Source: Anaeromyces robustus
Lineage: Eukaryota > Neocallimastigomycota > Neocallimastigomycetes > Neocallimastigales > Neocallimastigaceae
Direction: 5' to 3'
DNA: 42,211 bases
Assembly (NCBI GenBank): GCA_002104895.1
Contig: MCFG01000250.1
Coordinates: 62,501 to 104,711 of the forward strand
Under the pieces are notes generated by a model. It searched no databases. It saw only the letters and a list, made by a program, of their open reading frames with translations, and was not told where the DNA came from. Below, piece after piece: positions 30,835-41,563 of the stretch. Both the position numbers and the translations under genes were made by a program. Each line of letters opens with the position of its first letter. Positions within the stretch are counted from its first letter, which is position 1.

Positions 30835-31991
30835 TAATAACAATTAAACAAAAAAAAAAAAAAAAATAATTTTGATTAAATAACATAATTAAAAAAACTA
30901 AATAAATCTAATATATATTTTAATTATGTTATTTTTTTTTTTTTTTTTAATTTTTTTTTTTAAAATATAATATATAAATATATACATACATACACTTATA
31001 TATATATTTAGAATGAATATAATTTACTATCTTTAGTTATTCAAAATAAATTAAAGGAAATTTTTAAAAACAAAGACAGTCGTGTCAATTTTTGGGATGA
31101 ATTAATAGAAGATCTTAAAAGAATTACTGATAAATCTATTAATATTTATGAAAAATTATCTATGGAATATGATTATGAAATAAATTTTAAAGAAGATTTA
31201 AAAGAAATTAAAAATGATAGTTTTAATAAATTTATTAAATTATTAAAAAAAGAAATATTAAATCAAGAAAATGATATAGAAAATTTACTTTTACAACATT
31301 TTGAAAATCATTATTGTAAATTTTATAAAGTACATCAATTAATGAAAACTAAAGAAAATATTATGAATGAAAGTATTGAAGAAGCTCAAAATATTATACA
31401 ATTATTATCTGAAACTAAATTTTCAGAAGATAAATTTAAAACTATTAATGAAGATATTAAGGTAAGGGAAAGAAAAATGAAAAAAAAAAAAAAAATAAAA
31501 ATAAATAAATAAAAATAAATAATTAAATAAGTAAATAAATAATAATAAATAAAAAAAGAGTATAAATAATAGATAAAAATATAAATATATTTAAATAAAA
31601 AAATTTTTTTTATATTTCTTTTTTTTTTTTTTTCCTTTTTTCATTATTTTCTTTTAATGAAGATTAACATAATTAATATAATATATTTTATATAATATAT
31701 ATAATATATATTTATCTATAGATTGTAAATGAGTATAAAATTTTAGAAGATGATAAAGTTAGAAGAATATTAGATGAATATAAATATAAAATTAATAATA
31801 TTTATGATAAATTTAGTCAAAAAGTTAAAAAAAGTTTATTTATTGGAGCCGCTGGTATATTAGGTATAGCAAGTGTTGCAGGTACAGCAGGTACAGCAGC
31901 TCTACCAGGTTTAGCTACAGCCGCTTGTAAAGTTGTATGTGAAACTGGTTTATCTGATTCTATTTGTACAGCTTGTCAATCAAATATTTAA
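27228..31991 (+). CDS. Sey1/RHD3-type dynamin-like GTPase with N-terminal signal sequence, 757 residues, 16 exons
   Basis: Exons: 27228-27241, 27363-27470, 27646-27749, 27966-28138, 28213-28382, 28562-28673, 28770-28847, 28973-29067, 29248-29347, 29441-29524, 29662-29776, 29978-30132, 30246-30360, 30559-30689, 31012-31461, 31722-31991. Phases agree throughout. GTPase motifs: P-loop GSQSTGKS (69-76), switch TT in KRTTQGI (96-102), DNEG (115-118) and IIRD (198-201), the RD motif of GB1/RHD3 GTPases. YPIIDENGEFN (31-41) and YAEFIWDNIKS..DLDIPT also match Sey1 landmarks. Sey1 fuses ER membranes from the cytosol by a C-terminal transmembrane hairpin. Here the protein begins with a hydrophobic leader (about 4-20) and ends in a Gly/Ala-rich stretch (about 705-735) and a Cys-containing tail, so topology should differ. 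The 14-nt first exon is the least certain part. Confidence 0.85.
29662..30360 (+). repeat. Duplicated exon pair within the GTPase gene
   Basis: Exon 11 (29662-29776) and exon 13 (30246-30360) are both 115 nt, both start in phase 0 and end in phase 1, and both end in a KK-QE-x-D-x-LK-x-KYI pattern. Each is followed by an exon (29978-30132, 30559-30689) starting with the same split Glu codon. They encode repeated helices of the Sey1-type helical bundle. Confidence 0.7.
30694..30738. repeat. 9-bp intronic tandem repeat
   Basis: Five units of AATTAAAAA/AAAATAATT type directly after the donor of exon 14; an (AAT)n tract follows at about 30805-30835. Both are inside the intron. Confidence 0.8.
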
Positions 31992-32060
31992 TTCATTCAT
32001 TAATAAATTCATTAATTCATTAATTAAATATTGATATATATATATATATATACATATATC

Positions 32061-32091
<31 letters not shown>

Positions 32092-32676
32092 ATATAATAA
32101 TAAGATTTTAAAATTTTATATATAAATATATATACATTATATACATATCAAAAAAAAAACAAAATATATATTTTTAAATAAAAGTTTATTTATTTATTTT
32201 ATTATTTTATTTATTATATTTATTTTTTTTTTTTTTTTAATCTTTTTCTTTTTGTTTTAAATAAATATTTTTGTAACATAATTATTACTATTATTATTAT
32301 TATTATATTTTATTCTAATTTATTGTATTTATTATATATCAATTTATTTATATAACTTTTCTTTAAAATATTTAATCTTTAGACAACATTTTTTTTTTTA
32401 ATATAACAATAACAATAATAATAATAAATATATTTATAGTTATTTATTTATTTATTTATTAATTTCAAATAATAATAATAAAAATAAAATATTTAATCAT
32501 TATTTTATATTATTATATTATTTAAATTACATAAATTATATTTAAAAAAAAAATTATACACACATTTAATTGAAAGATAATTTTTATAATTATTTGTAAT
32601 TTCTTTTTTTTTTTTTCTTTATATTCGTCTATAAATAAATATATATATATATTGATATTAAAGTTTATAATAACAA

Positions 32677-32712
<36 letters not shown>

Positions 32713-32726
32713 TATTTCTTCTTAAT
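31992..32726. other. Convergent 3' spacer between GTPase and ankyrin genes
   Basis: AT-rich, with poly(A) runs (around 32060-32090), (TA)n tracts and short ATT repeats. Holds the 3' ends of two convergent genes. No further feature seen. Confidence 0.4.
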
Positions 32727-34562
32727 TCATCTTAATCTATTTTTTGTTCCAAAAATTGTCATATCATCTATTCCACCAGCAATACCATGATAAACCATTC
32801 TTCTTCTAAAATCTCTATCATCTCTTTCCATTAATAATTTTTTTGGTGCACTTATACTATACATATACAAATTTATATAAATACCAACAATAATACTTTC
32901 AATTGGTTTATCTTTAATTACATTTGAATAAGTCCATTCTGTTGTTGAATTTAAAAAGTCTTTATATTCTTCTTTATAATTATTAATTTGATAATTTTTT
33001 AAATAATCATCTGTTTTTTCTTCTTTAGATTTTTTTTTATCAAAAAATAAAAATCCTTTACGATCCTCTTGTAATTTTTTTTCCATTTCTTTTGGAGGTA
33101 ATGGTTTATTTAAAATATCTAATATTCTACTTTCATTTATTTCATTAGCAAGATCTATAGATGATGTTCCTTGATAATTCATTATATATGGATCTGCATG
33201 ATTATGCATTAATAAATTGATAAAGGTAGCATCTCTTAATTTGAGAGCATAAGCTAAAGGTGTATTTCCTAAATTATCTTGATGATTAATATTATTTGGT
33301 GTGATAAAATATTCTTTTAATCTTCCTAATTTAGTAGCTATAATAAGAATATTTTCATTTTTATTATTAATATGATCAAGGGTTCTTTTAGATTTTATGG
33401 CTGCTTTTTCAGCATCACTATATTGATTACGAACAACATAATGCATTAATAAACTATTATTATTATTATCTATATAATCGTAATCAAAAGTAGGATGTTC
33501 TGTTAAAGATTTTAAAAAGACATTTTCATAAGAATCTATAAATAAAGAAAGATAGGATACACTAAGACCTTTTTTATTTTTTATTGAAAGATCAAGTCTT
33601 TTAAATCTTTCAAGAAGAAAACAACAAGAACATAAATCACCTATCATCATGAAAAACATAAATGGTGTATTTCCTTCTTCATCAATGGGTACATTAAAAT
33701 TATATTCATATTTATTTAATACTCTCATAGTTTTTATATAATTCTCAATTAATTTACATTTTGAATTAATATAAATATCTTTAAATTGATTTATAAGTAT
33801 AGTTACATAAACTTGATTAAATTTTACAGACATATCATAATTAGAAATTTTACCAAGTAACTTATCTAATTCTTCATGTCTTCCATTTTCTATTAAATAC
33901 ATAGCAGCCGTTTTTCCTTCATAACTGATAAGGTTTAAATCTTTTGTATTTTCAAAAACTTTTTTGAAATATTCAAATTTTTTATGTTTACAACTACTAG
34001 TGAGTAAATTTTCATTATTTTTATTTATATGATAAATATCAACTTTTCCAGTATCAACTATATAATTAAATATTTGTTCATTTGATAAAGCATATAATAA
34101 AACGGTATCATCATTTTTATCATTAATATATATAAGATCTATATTTTTATTAAGTAATTCTTTTACAACATCAAATAAAGAACATTCAGCAGCATGATGT
34201 AAGGCTGTCATTCCATTTTCATCTTGAACGAAAATATTAATATTCATAGAAAAGAGCCATTTAATAGTTTCTAATTTTTTTTTTTGAATAGCTTTAATTA
34301 ATATTGTACTTTCCCTAAATTCATTTAAAACATCAATAAATAATTCATGTCTTAAAACTTTTTCAATTAATTTATATTTTTTTAATTCTTCAACAATGAT
34401 ATAATTTAACTTTTCAATAAACCCTCTAATACGTTTAATATTTGTAGAAGATCTTAAATTACTATCTATTAATTTTTTGTTATTTTCAATAGTATCAATA
34501 ACTTTTTTTTTATCTTTAACTAATTGTGATATAATTTTTCCTTCAAATTCTTCATAATTCAT
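32727..34562 (-). CDS. Ankyrin-repeat protein, 611 residues
   Basis: Single exon, ATG at 34562. No signal peptide or membrane segment, so probably cytosolic or nuclear. The N-terminal about 90 residues are helical and charged. Ankyrin repeats follow: the clearest are DENGMTALHHAAECSLFDVV (about 114-133), a TPFMFFMMIGD repeat near 300, and LGNTPLAYALKLRDATFINLL followed by HNHADPYIMNYQGTSSIDLA (about 430-475). Others between are degenerate, typical of solo ankyrin proteins of fungi. The last about 110 residues (Lys-rich, then a Tyr-rich segment and Arg-rich end) belong to no family I know. Ankyrin repeats bind proteins; the partner is unknown. Convergent with the GTPase gene, 735 bp apart, so no shared promoter. 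Confidence 0.85.
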   Translation of the reverse strand: MNYEEFEGKIISQLVKDKKKVIDTIENNKKLIDSNLRSSTNIKRIRGFIEKLNYIIVEELKKYKLIEKVLRHELFIDVLNEFRESTILIKAIQKKKLETIKWLFSMNINIFVQDENGMTALHHAAECSLFDVVKELLNKNIDLIYINDKNDDTVLLYALSNEQIFNYIVDTGKVDIYHINKNNENLLTSSCKHKKFEYFKKVFENTKDLNLISYEGKTAAMYLIENGRHEELDKLLGKISNYDMSVKFNQVYVTILINQFKDIYINSKCKLIENYIKTMRVLNKYEYNFNVPIDEEGNTPFMFFMMIGDLCSCCFLLERFKRLDLSIKNKKGLSVSYLSLFIDSYENVFLKSLTEHPTFDYDYIDNNNNSLLMHYVVRNQYSDAEKAAIKSKRTLDHINNKNENILIIATKLGRLKEYFITPNNINHQDNLGNTPLAYALKLRDATFINLLMHNHADPYIMNYQGTSSIDLANEINESRILDILNKPLPPKEMEKKLQEDRKGFLFFDKKKSKEEKTDDYLKNYQINNYKEEYKDFLNSTTEWTYSNVIKDKPIESIIVGIYINLYMYSISAPKKLLMERDDRDFRRRMVYHGIAGGIDDMTIFGTKNRLR

Positions 34563-35479
34563 TTTTTTATTAAATTAACTTTATTTAATAAGTAGTTTTT
34601 GTATTTTTGTATTTTATTATAATAACTTAATAATTTTTTTATGATATATATATATATAATTATTTTATTATTTTAACCCGTTTTTTTTTAATTTTATTTT
34701 GAAAAAAAAAAAAAAAAAAATTAAAAACAATTTTTATTATTTATATTCAATCTTATTAATATTTTAATTTCATTGGCTGATAAAATTGAATGTTTTATAT
34801 ATTATTATATTTATTAAAAATATAATTCTATAGAAAATGAATGGTTACAACGATTATAATAATTATTTTTTGGTAATTTTTTTGTGTCACTTTATTTGTT
34901 TTATATTAAAAATTTTTAAAAGATAAAAAATTTTAAATGTTACACATATATTATATAGTCATAATTAAAATATAATTAAAAATATATTATATTCATAATT
35001 AAAATATAATTAAAATATTTTATATTCATAATTAAAAATCAAATTTTAAATTCAAATATATAAATAAATTAATTATTTAAAATTGAAAATTTTAGAGTAC
35101 AAAAAAAATCTATATTTTATTAACTTTATTATCAATTCTATTTTTTGTTCTATCTTTTAAAGTGTAAAAAAACGTAAAAACATTAAGCTACACTTTTACA
35201 TATTATTTATTTATAATATTTTTTTCTTCTTTTTTTTTTTTAATAAACAAAAAATTTAATGACCATTCTTAATTTTTTTTTAATAGTCACCTATTTTTTA
35301 AATTGAAAGTTGGAGTTTGCTTATATGATCCACTTTTAATTTTAATGAACTTGTAAAGTCTAAATACAAATGTAAAATGTATAATTGTAAAAAGTACGTA
35401 TTAAATTCCAATAACGTTCCTATAAAAAAAATAAATTACATATAGTATTTTATATATTATATTAATAACAAAATAAACA

Positions 35480-35690
35480 TAATTAAATAATAAATATAAA
35501 ATAAATAAATAATAAATAAATAATAAATAAATACATTAATAAAAATAAATAAATAAACAAAAATAATAAATAAATAAATAAACAAAAATAATAAATAAAT
35601 AAACAAAAATAATAAATAAATAAATAATAAATAATAAATAAATAAATAATAAATATAAATAAAAATAAATAAATAAATAAATTTTTTGTA
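35480..35690. repeat. Compound AAT/AAAT microsatellite
   Basis: About 200 bp of mixed AATAAAT and AAAT units with occasional C. Confidence 0.9.
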
Positions 35691-36894
35691 TTATTTTATT
35701 ACTTATATATGTATTAATTAAAAGAAGAAATTGTTATCATATTTTTGTTTTTAATAAATTTTATTATTTTTTTTAAAAAAAGAGTATATTATTTTATTTT
35801 TATTTTTATTTTTATTTTTATTTTTATGATTTTTTTTAGTTTTTATGATTTAATAATGATTTATCATATTATTTTTTATATATTCATATATTCATTATAA
35901 AAATGATAACATTTAAATAAATAGTCTTTTTTAACGTTTTTAATTAATTTTGATTTCTTTTTTTAATATTTCTATCGTATTAAGTGTTTCTATTATAAAA
36001 GAAAAAATTAATATTTTTTCTTTGTTTTTTTTTTTTTATGTTAAAATTATTTTATTTTCTTTTTTTTACATAAAAAATGACAATTATTAAAGAAACTTCA
36101 CATGACCTTTTAATTTATAAATTTAATAAATTAATATTAATATTAATTTATTTATTAATAATATTAATTTACTGCTGTGTTTATTACCTTTATAAATAAT
36201 TTTTATTTATTATTTATTTATTAATTTATAATGAATAAATATAAAAATATATATATACTAAAATATAATATATATTAAAGTAAATTTAATAAATTAGAAT
36301 AAAATAAATAAATAAATTAATAAATTTAAGGTTATAGAAACCAAAACTAAAAACAAAAAACCATTACATATTCAATTAAAATTGAAATAAATAAATATAA
36401 CCATAAAAATAAGATGGAACTTATATACTTTATTAGGATTAGAAAAAAGAAGTAATAAATCAATAATAATCATAAATATTACTGAATAATTATTTTATTA
36501 TAAATATAAATACAAGAAAAAAAAAACTTTATATAATTATTTATTGAATTGTATATTTTAATATATTTTAATAAATTAATACATTTACATTATTACATTA
36601 ATACATTTACATTATTATATTATATTAATTTTCTATAATAAGTAATTCTTTGTTTTTATATAATAATATATTATTTTATATTGTATATTTTGTATTTAAT
36701 TATTAATAATAAATACATTAAATTACCAAAATTATTTTCATTATTTGCATTGTATATTTTTATACATTAAATAAATTTTTTTTTTAAAGTTATAATAAAT
36801 AATAAAAAATAATAAATATGATTAATAAATAATATATAATATTAAATAATTAATAATAATTAATAATTAATAATTAATAAATAAATAATATATA

Positions 36895-36975
36895 ATATTA
36901 AATAATAAATAATAAATAATAAATAATAAATAATAAATAATAAATAATAAATAATAAATAATAAATAATAATAAA
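36895..36975. repeat. 7-bp tandem repeat (AATAAAT)n
   Basis: About eleven nearly perfect AATAAAT units, flanked by looser AAT/AAAT sequence from about 36790 to 37015. Confidence 0.9.
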
Positions 36976-38393
36976 TAATTAATAATAAATAAATAATAAA
37001 TAATTAATAATAAATTATATTTCATTAAAAAAAAGTTTTTGTTACAATAAAATATTTATGCTCATAAATAATTTCGAATAAATAATAAAATAATAAAGAA
37101 AAAGGAAAAAGGGTAAAAAGTTTTTTTTATTAAATTTATGTTTTATATTATTATATTTAATGTTTAAAAAATCTTTCATCCTTTTTTTTTTTTTTATTTT
37201 AATAAAAAAAGAATAAATAAAACTGAGGTGTAACATCTAAATTTTAATATAATTTAATTCCCAAATAATAATTATATTATAGATACTTGGTTGAATATAT
37301 TTTTGAATTTATTTTTATTATTTGATACTTTGAATATATAAATAAATAAATAAACGCCAAAATTTATTATTTTTAATTTGTAAATCTATTTTAATTTTAA
37401 TTTTTTTATTTTTAAACTTGTATTTATAATTAATATATTTTTTTATTATAAATTTATTATTTTATATTTATTATTTAAGATAAATAGGATAATATTTTTT
37501 TTTGCCTAATTATTCTTATTCCTATAAGTATTATTTTATCATTTTTCATTATGTAAAATGACATATAATACATATTATGAATATATTATATATTATATTA
37601 TATATAATACATAATATTATTATATATAATATATATAATAATTAAATTATAAATATTAATTTTTAATTGTATATATCAAAATATAATAAGAATTATTTTT
37701 TATTTATGGTGTATAAATATACAGCCTAAATATATATATATATTTTTTTTATTTTAAATTAACAATGTATATACTTTATATTGTTGAAAAAAAAAAAAAA
37801 AAAGTAATGATGATGCATAACTTTTCATTCTAAAATTCCAAAAAGTTACTATTGTTGGATTGATTTAAAAATTTTTCATTCTAGAATGTTAAAATAAAAT
37901 TTATGTATATTAAATATTATGTTCGTACCCTATAGTTTGGTATTATGATTGGGATAATTAATCCTTTTTGAAAAATCATTTAAATTAAAAATAATGAAAA
38001 AATAAAAGATAACCCTTATTTTTTATTTAACCTATATATAAATCTTATTAATTATAATCAAAGAATAATATTAAAAAATTTTGATTGTTTTTTATCAATA
38101 ATATATTAATTATATATTTATTAAAATTGATGTAATATTATTTAATAAAGTTTATTTTATATAATTATATTTTTAATATAAATCAAAAATTTGTGTTTAA
38201 ATCTTAACAATTAATAAAATTTAAACGATTTATGGATTGGTTACTCAAAAAAAAAAAAATTATAAAAAGAAGAATTATTTCCAATTTTTGTTTTTTAAAA
38301 TAAAATAAAATAAAATTATAAAATAATAAATATATATATAAATTAATAAATAATTTTTTTATTATTAATAAATAAACCTATAATATAACGAAA

Positions 38394-39071
38394 ATGAAAT
38401 TCGCTCAAGTTTTTGCTTTAGTTGCTGCTTCTACTGTTTACGCTGCTGCTAACATTCCAAACCCATTCGCTGGTGCTTCTGTTAAAGTTCCAGGTGTTGA
38501 TACCTCAGCTTGTGAAGCTGCTTTAACTGATTATGAAAAGAATTGTCAAATGAACCAAAACACAAAAGATTTTAATGAAATTTGTAAGATCATCAATGAT
38601 GATAAATGTAGTTCACTCTTTAAGAATGGTATTTCTTCAGTTAAGGAATGTCAAGATATTCCAAAGGAATATCTTGAAATGTTTGATGCTAGTTTCGAAA
38701 TGATAAGACAAATGGTTGGTTTTAGTTGTGAACTTGATGAAGCTGGTAATTATTGTCCATTATCCAAGTTATCTCAAGAAAAAACTTTAGCCAATTCAAA
38801 AGCTTCTAAGGAAGAAGCCACCAAAGCTATTAATGAATCATGTAATTCTAAGAAATGTAGAGAAGCTTTCATTCAATACTTTGATCAATACAAATCTTTA
38901 GATGATGCTAAAGATTACCTTGAACTTTTAAATGCTGATACATGTAAGAAAACCGCTGAAGAAGCTAAGGTTACTCCAGCTGCTGTTTCTTCTTCTAGTG
39001 GAGCTACTACTATGAAGGCTACTGGTGCTATTGTCGCTATGTTTGGTTTATTATTAAATGCTCTTTTATAA
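38394..39071 (+). CDS. Small secreted, probably GPI-anchored cysteine-rich surface protein, 225 residues
   Basis: ATG at 38394 preceded by AAA, as usual for well-translated genes. Signal peptide MKFAQVFALVAASTVYAA (1-18). The body holds ten cysteines spread over about 30-185 in a helix-rich context (for example ACEAALTDYEKNC), so up to five disulfides. Then a Ser-rich stretch (VSSSSGATTM) and a C-terminal hydrophobic tail (about 210-225, ATGAIVAMFGLLLNALL), the arrangement of a GPI attachment signal. Codon choice is strikingly C- and GCT/GGT-rich compared with other genes here, which suggests strong expression. Family not recognised: no match to a wall-protein family that I can name. Probably a plasma-membrane or wall surface protein of the zoospore or hypha (inference). 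Single exon. Confidence 0.85.
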   Translation: MKFAQVFALVAASTVYAAANIPNPFAGASVKVPGVDTSACEAALTDYEKNCQMNQNTKDFNEICKIINDDKCSSLFKNGISSVKECQDIPKEYLEMFDASFEMIRQMVGFSCELDEAGNYCPLSKLSQEKTLANSKASKEEATKAINESCNSKKCREAFIQYFDQYKSLDDAKDYLELLNADTCKKTAEEAKVTPAAVSSSSGATTMKATGAIVAMFGLLLNALL

Positions 39072-39363
39072 ATTGCGTATTAATATAAAGATACTTTTAG
39101 AATAAACTGAAAGTAAATATATCTATTCTTATAATGAATAGATCATAAAGATTATTTTAATAATATAATATAAAATATTTTAAATAATAGAATTTATTAT
39201 TTTAAATATTTATATTTTATGATATATATATTTATATTACATTTTAATTTTATAACATAAATATTCAAATTTTTTTAAAAAAAAAAGTTAGAAAATAATT
39301 AATAAAATAAAATTTAATCAAAACAACAAAAACAAAAAAAATCTTTTAAAAGCAACAAAAAGA

Positions 39364-39432
39364 AAAATAAAATATAAATATAAATAAATAAAAATAAAAA
39401 TAAAAATAAAAATAAAAATAAAAATAAAAATT
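39364..39432. repeat. 6-bp tandem repeat (AAAAAT)n
   Basis: About ten AAATAA/AAAAAT-type units. Confidence 0.85.
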
Positions 39433-39477
39433 AAAATAACATAAAATTATTGGAATATTATTATTTTATAATTTAGT

Positions 39478-39480
<3 letters not shown>

Positions 39481-39520
<40 letters not shown>
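39481..39520. repeat. Poly(T) tract, 40 bases
   Basis: Forty uninterrupted T residues. Length may be inexact because such runs are error-prone in sequencing. Confidence 0.9.
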
Positions 39521-39523
<3 letters not shown>

Positions 39524-40165
39524 TATAAATTATTTGGATAATTATTAAATAAATAATATTGTATAATTTAGCTTTTTGTACTTTTAAAACTAAAAAATAA
39601 AATAAAATGTTAAGTGGTGGCAAATATAAGGAAAAAGTCAAAAAAAGTGTTTTACCATTTTTTTTTCTCATAAGAAGTAAATTAAAAATTATTTATTTAT
39701 AATATTATTATATGGAAGAGTGTAATATCTTCTTTATAATATTTATAATAATATTATTTACATTTTTTAAACTAAAAATCATAAATAAATAAATAATAAT
39801 ATTTATTTATTTTAGTTCTCATAAAATTGTTTTTAATTAATAACCATACCAAAAGACTTTTACCCAAATAGAAATTATTCATTAAAATTAATTCTTTATT
39901 TCTATTTAGGTTAACTTCATAAAAAGTAGTAAAATAATATAATCATAAAAGAAAGCTTTATAGAGTTTTATTATTTTATTATTTTATTTTATTTTTTTTT
40001 TTTTTATCCATAGTCATAATAATTGAATAATTGTCTTATTAAATTTATTTGATAAGGTAATATAATATATTATAATATATTATAATTTATTAGTATAATA
40101 TTATTTAAAATAAGAATAAAAAATGTTTAAGTTTGAACTTAAAACAAAATAAATCATAATAATTA

Positions 40166-40346
40166 TTAATATAATAATATAATATAATATAATATAATAT
40201 AATATAATATAATATAATATAATATAATATAATATAATATAATATAATATAATATAATATAATATAATATAATATAATATAATATAATATAATATAATAT
40301 AATATAATATAATATAATATAATATAATATAATATAATATAATATA
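40166..40346. repeat. Pentanucleotide microsatellite (TATAA)n, about 180 bp
   Basis: About 35 perfect units of AATAT/TATAA. The 101-codon frame across it is an artefact of the repeat. Confidence 0.95.
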
Positions 40347-40648
40347 TAATTTTAATATATATAAGTTTAATATAAAATTTTGTTTGAAATTTTTAATTTC
40401 AAACAATTAATAAAAAAAAAAAAGTTAAATAATAATTATAGTTATTTTAATTAGTAATTAGGTTATTTTATATCTTCAATTTGTTTAAAAGTCATTTATT
40501 AATAAAAAATTGTGTCAAATTTATTAATATTTATGATAAAATTGTTACAAATATTTTAATTGTATGAATTACATGTGGCTCATACATTAAATTTAATATT
40601 ACACATTTTTTAACAATTATAACAGTTAACAATATATAGGCAGTTTAA

Positions 40649-40649
<1 letters not shown>

Positions 40650-40707
<58 letters not shown>
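40650..40707. repeat. (AAT)n microsatellite
   Basis: About 19 perfect AAT units. Confidence 0.95.
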
Positions 40708-40709
<2 letters not shown>

Positions 40710-40962
40710 TATATAAAGGCAGTAAAAAAAATAATATAAAGGCAGTATATATCCACAGTAATAAAGTATATAACTTATTATTTGCTTAATTATTAGCTGG
40801 AGTATAAATTTATTTATATTATACGATTTATCATTCATTAAATATATTTATTTAAATATAATAACCAGTATGTAATAATTATAATATTAATATAGTAATA
40901 ATATAGTATTTTTTATATGAAATCCAATGTATAATTTTATACTAACTTTTTGTGTAGATATT

Positions 40963-41065
40963 CCTCTTCTGAGGACCTGTACTTCCATTCATTTGGAATG
41001 CTCAGAAGAGGGTAAATGCCTGTCGATACATGGCGACGTTAAGGGCATTTTATGAAGTCTCCTCA
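40963..41065 (+). ncRNA. Structured RNA-like leader with nested stems and possible pseudoknot
   Basis: Stem 1: CCTCTTCTGAG (40963-40973) with CTCAGAAGAGG (41001-41011), 11 perfect bp, capped by a small TTCCA/TGGAA stem. Stem 2: AAATGCC (41014-41020) with GGCATTT (41044-41050), 7 bp, enclosing GTCG (41022-41025) with CGAC (41034-41037). A third pairing, TGAGGA (40970-40975) with TCCTCA (41060-41065), is mutually exclusive with the inner part of stem 1 and would make a pseudoknot. The patch is close to half G+C in a region of about 10%. It lies about 500 bp upstream of the ORF at 41564 and may be the 5' end or leader of the same unit. It resembles the layout of self-cleaving leaders of non-LTR elements, but no known ribozyme core could be confirmed. 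Confidence 0.4.
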
Positions 41066-41563
41066 ATAATTGTTCTTTTTTCTAATAATATGTATAAGTT
41101 GGATATGCAGGAAATGAGTTATTTGTATTTTCTTTTAAATTTACCTTTCATGTATTTCTGTATATTATCACTGTATGAATCCATTGTAATTGCTTTAATT
41201 ATTGTATGAGCTTGATTCACTCAAAAGCATGTGCTTATACTTTATTAGAATTTAGAATAGTTATTTTTGAGTTCTTCACCTTTAACTTTTTTTTTAATTT
41301 TCATGAATTTAAGAATTTACAAGATTTCAAATATATTTACATTCGCAAAAAGAGATTTTTATAACAACTATCAATATTCTACAAGTGTTTTTATAATAGA
41401 GTAAAGAAGATAAACAATTGATAAATTTAAACAAAAGAAAAAAAAAAAAAGAAAAAATTTACATTCAGTTATTACTAGTCTACATTTTTAACTCGATTTT
41501 TTTAGTTTAGTACTTTCATTTTACTTTTTTTATTTTTTTCATCAATATTAAATATAGATCATA
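41066..41563 (+). other. Leader region upstream of the right-edge ORF
   Basis: Less AT-biased than ordinary spacers. It holds a 34-residue hydrophobic ORF, 41105-41209 (MQEMSYLYFLLNLPFMYF...), which could be an upstream ORF. No splice signal pair is needed to reach the ATG at 41564. Confidence 0.3.

Larger units (their letters stand above)
34563..38393. other. 3.8-kb AT-rich intergenic region
   Basis: No gene can be supported. The first part is the 5' flank of the ankyrin gene; the last about 600 bases (with a GC-richer patch around 37805-37970) are the likely promoter region of the gene at 38394. An 8-bp inverted repeat AAAGTGTA/TACACTTT lies near 35159-35198. A 64-codon open frame at 37042-37236 is random A/T sequence. 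Confidence 0.4.
39072..40962. other. AT-rich spacer downstream of the surface protein gene
   Basis: No gene supported. A 32-codon frame at 39607-39705 (MLSGGKYKEKVKKSVLPFF) is coding-like at its start but short and without clear splice partners. A 10-bp inverted repeat AAATAGAAAT/ATTTCTATTT lies at about 39866-39908. Microsatellites are listed separately. Confidence 0.4.

Noticed and set aside
37042-37236. 64-codon open frame on the minus strand
   Set aside because: A/T-only composition, no signal of selection, no splice partners.
40101-40406. 101-codon open frame of repeating Ile-Leu-Tyr-Tyr
   Set aside because: Artefact of the (TATAA)n array.
40626-40838. 70-codon open frame with a poly-Tyr run
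   Set aside because: Artefact of the (AAT)n array read on the minus strand.
40969-40975. Hammerhead ribozyme core (CTGAGGA fits CUGANGA)
   Set aside because: No GAAA at the right distance, and the bases after CTGAGGA cannot form stem II with the available partner; the match is part of the 11-bp stem.
40963-41065. Confident call of an HDV-like ribozyme
   Set aside because: Stem order is suggestive, but the strand joining stem 2 to the closing pairing lacks an obvious catalytic C in the expected context, and the competing 11-bp hairpin is more stable. Kept only as a structured leader.
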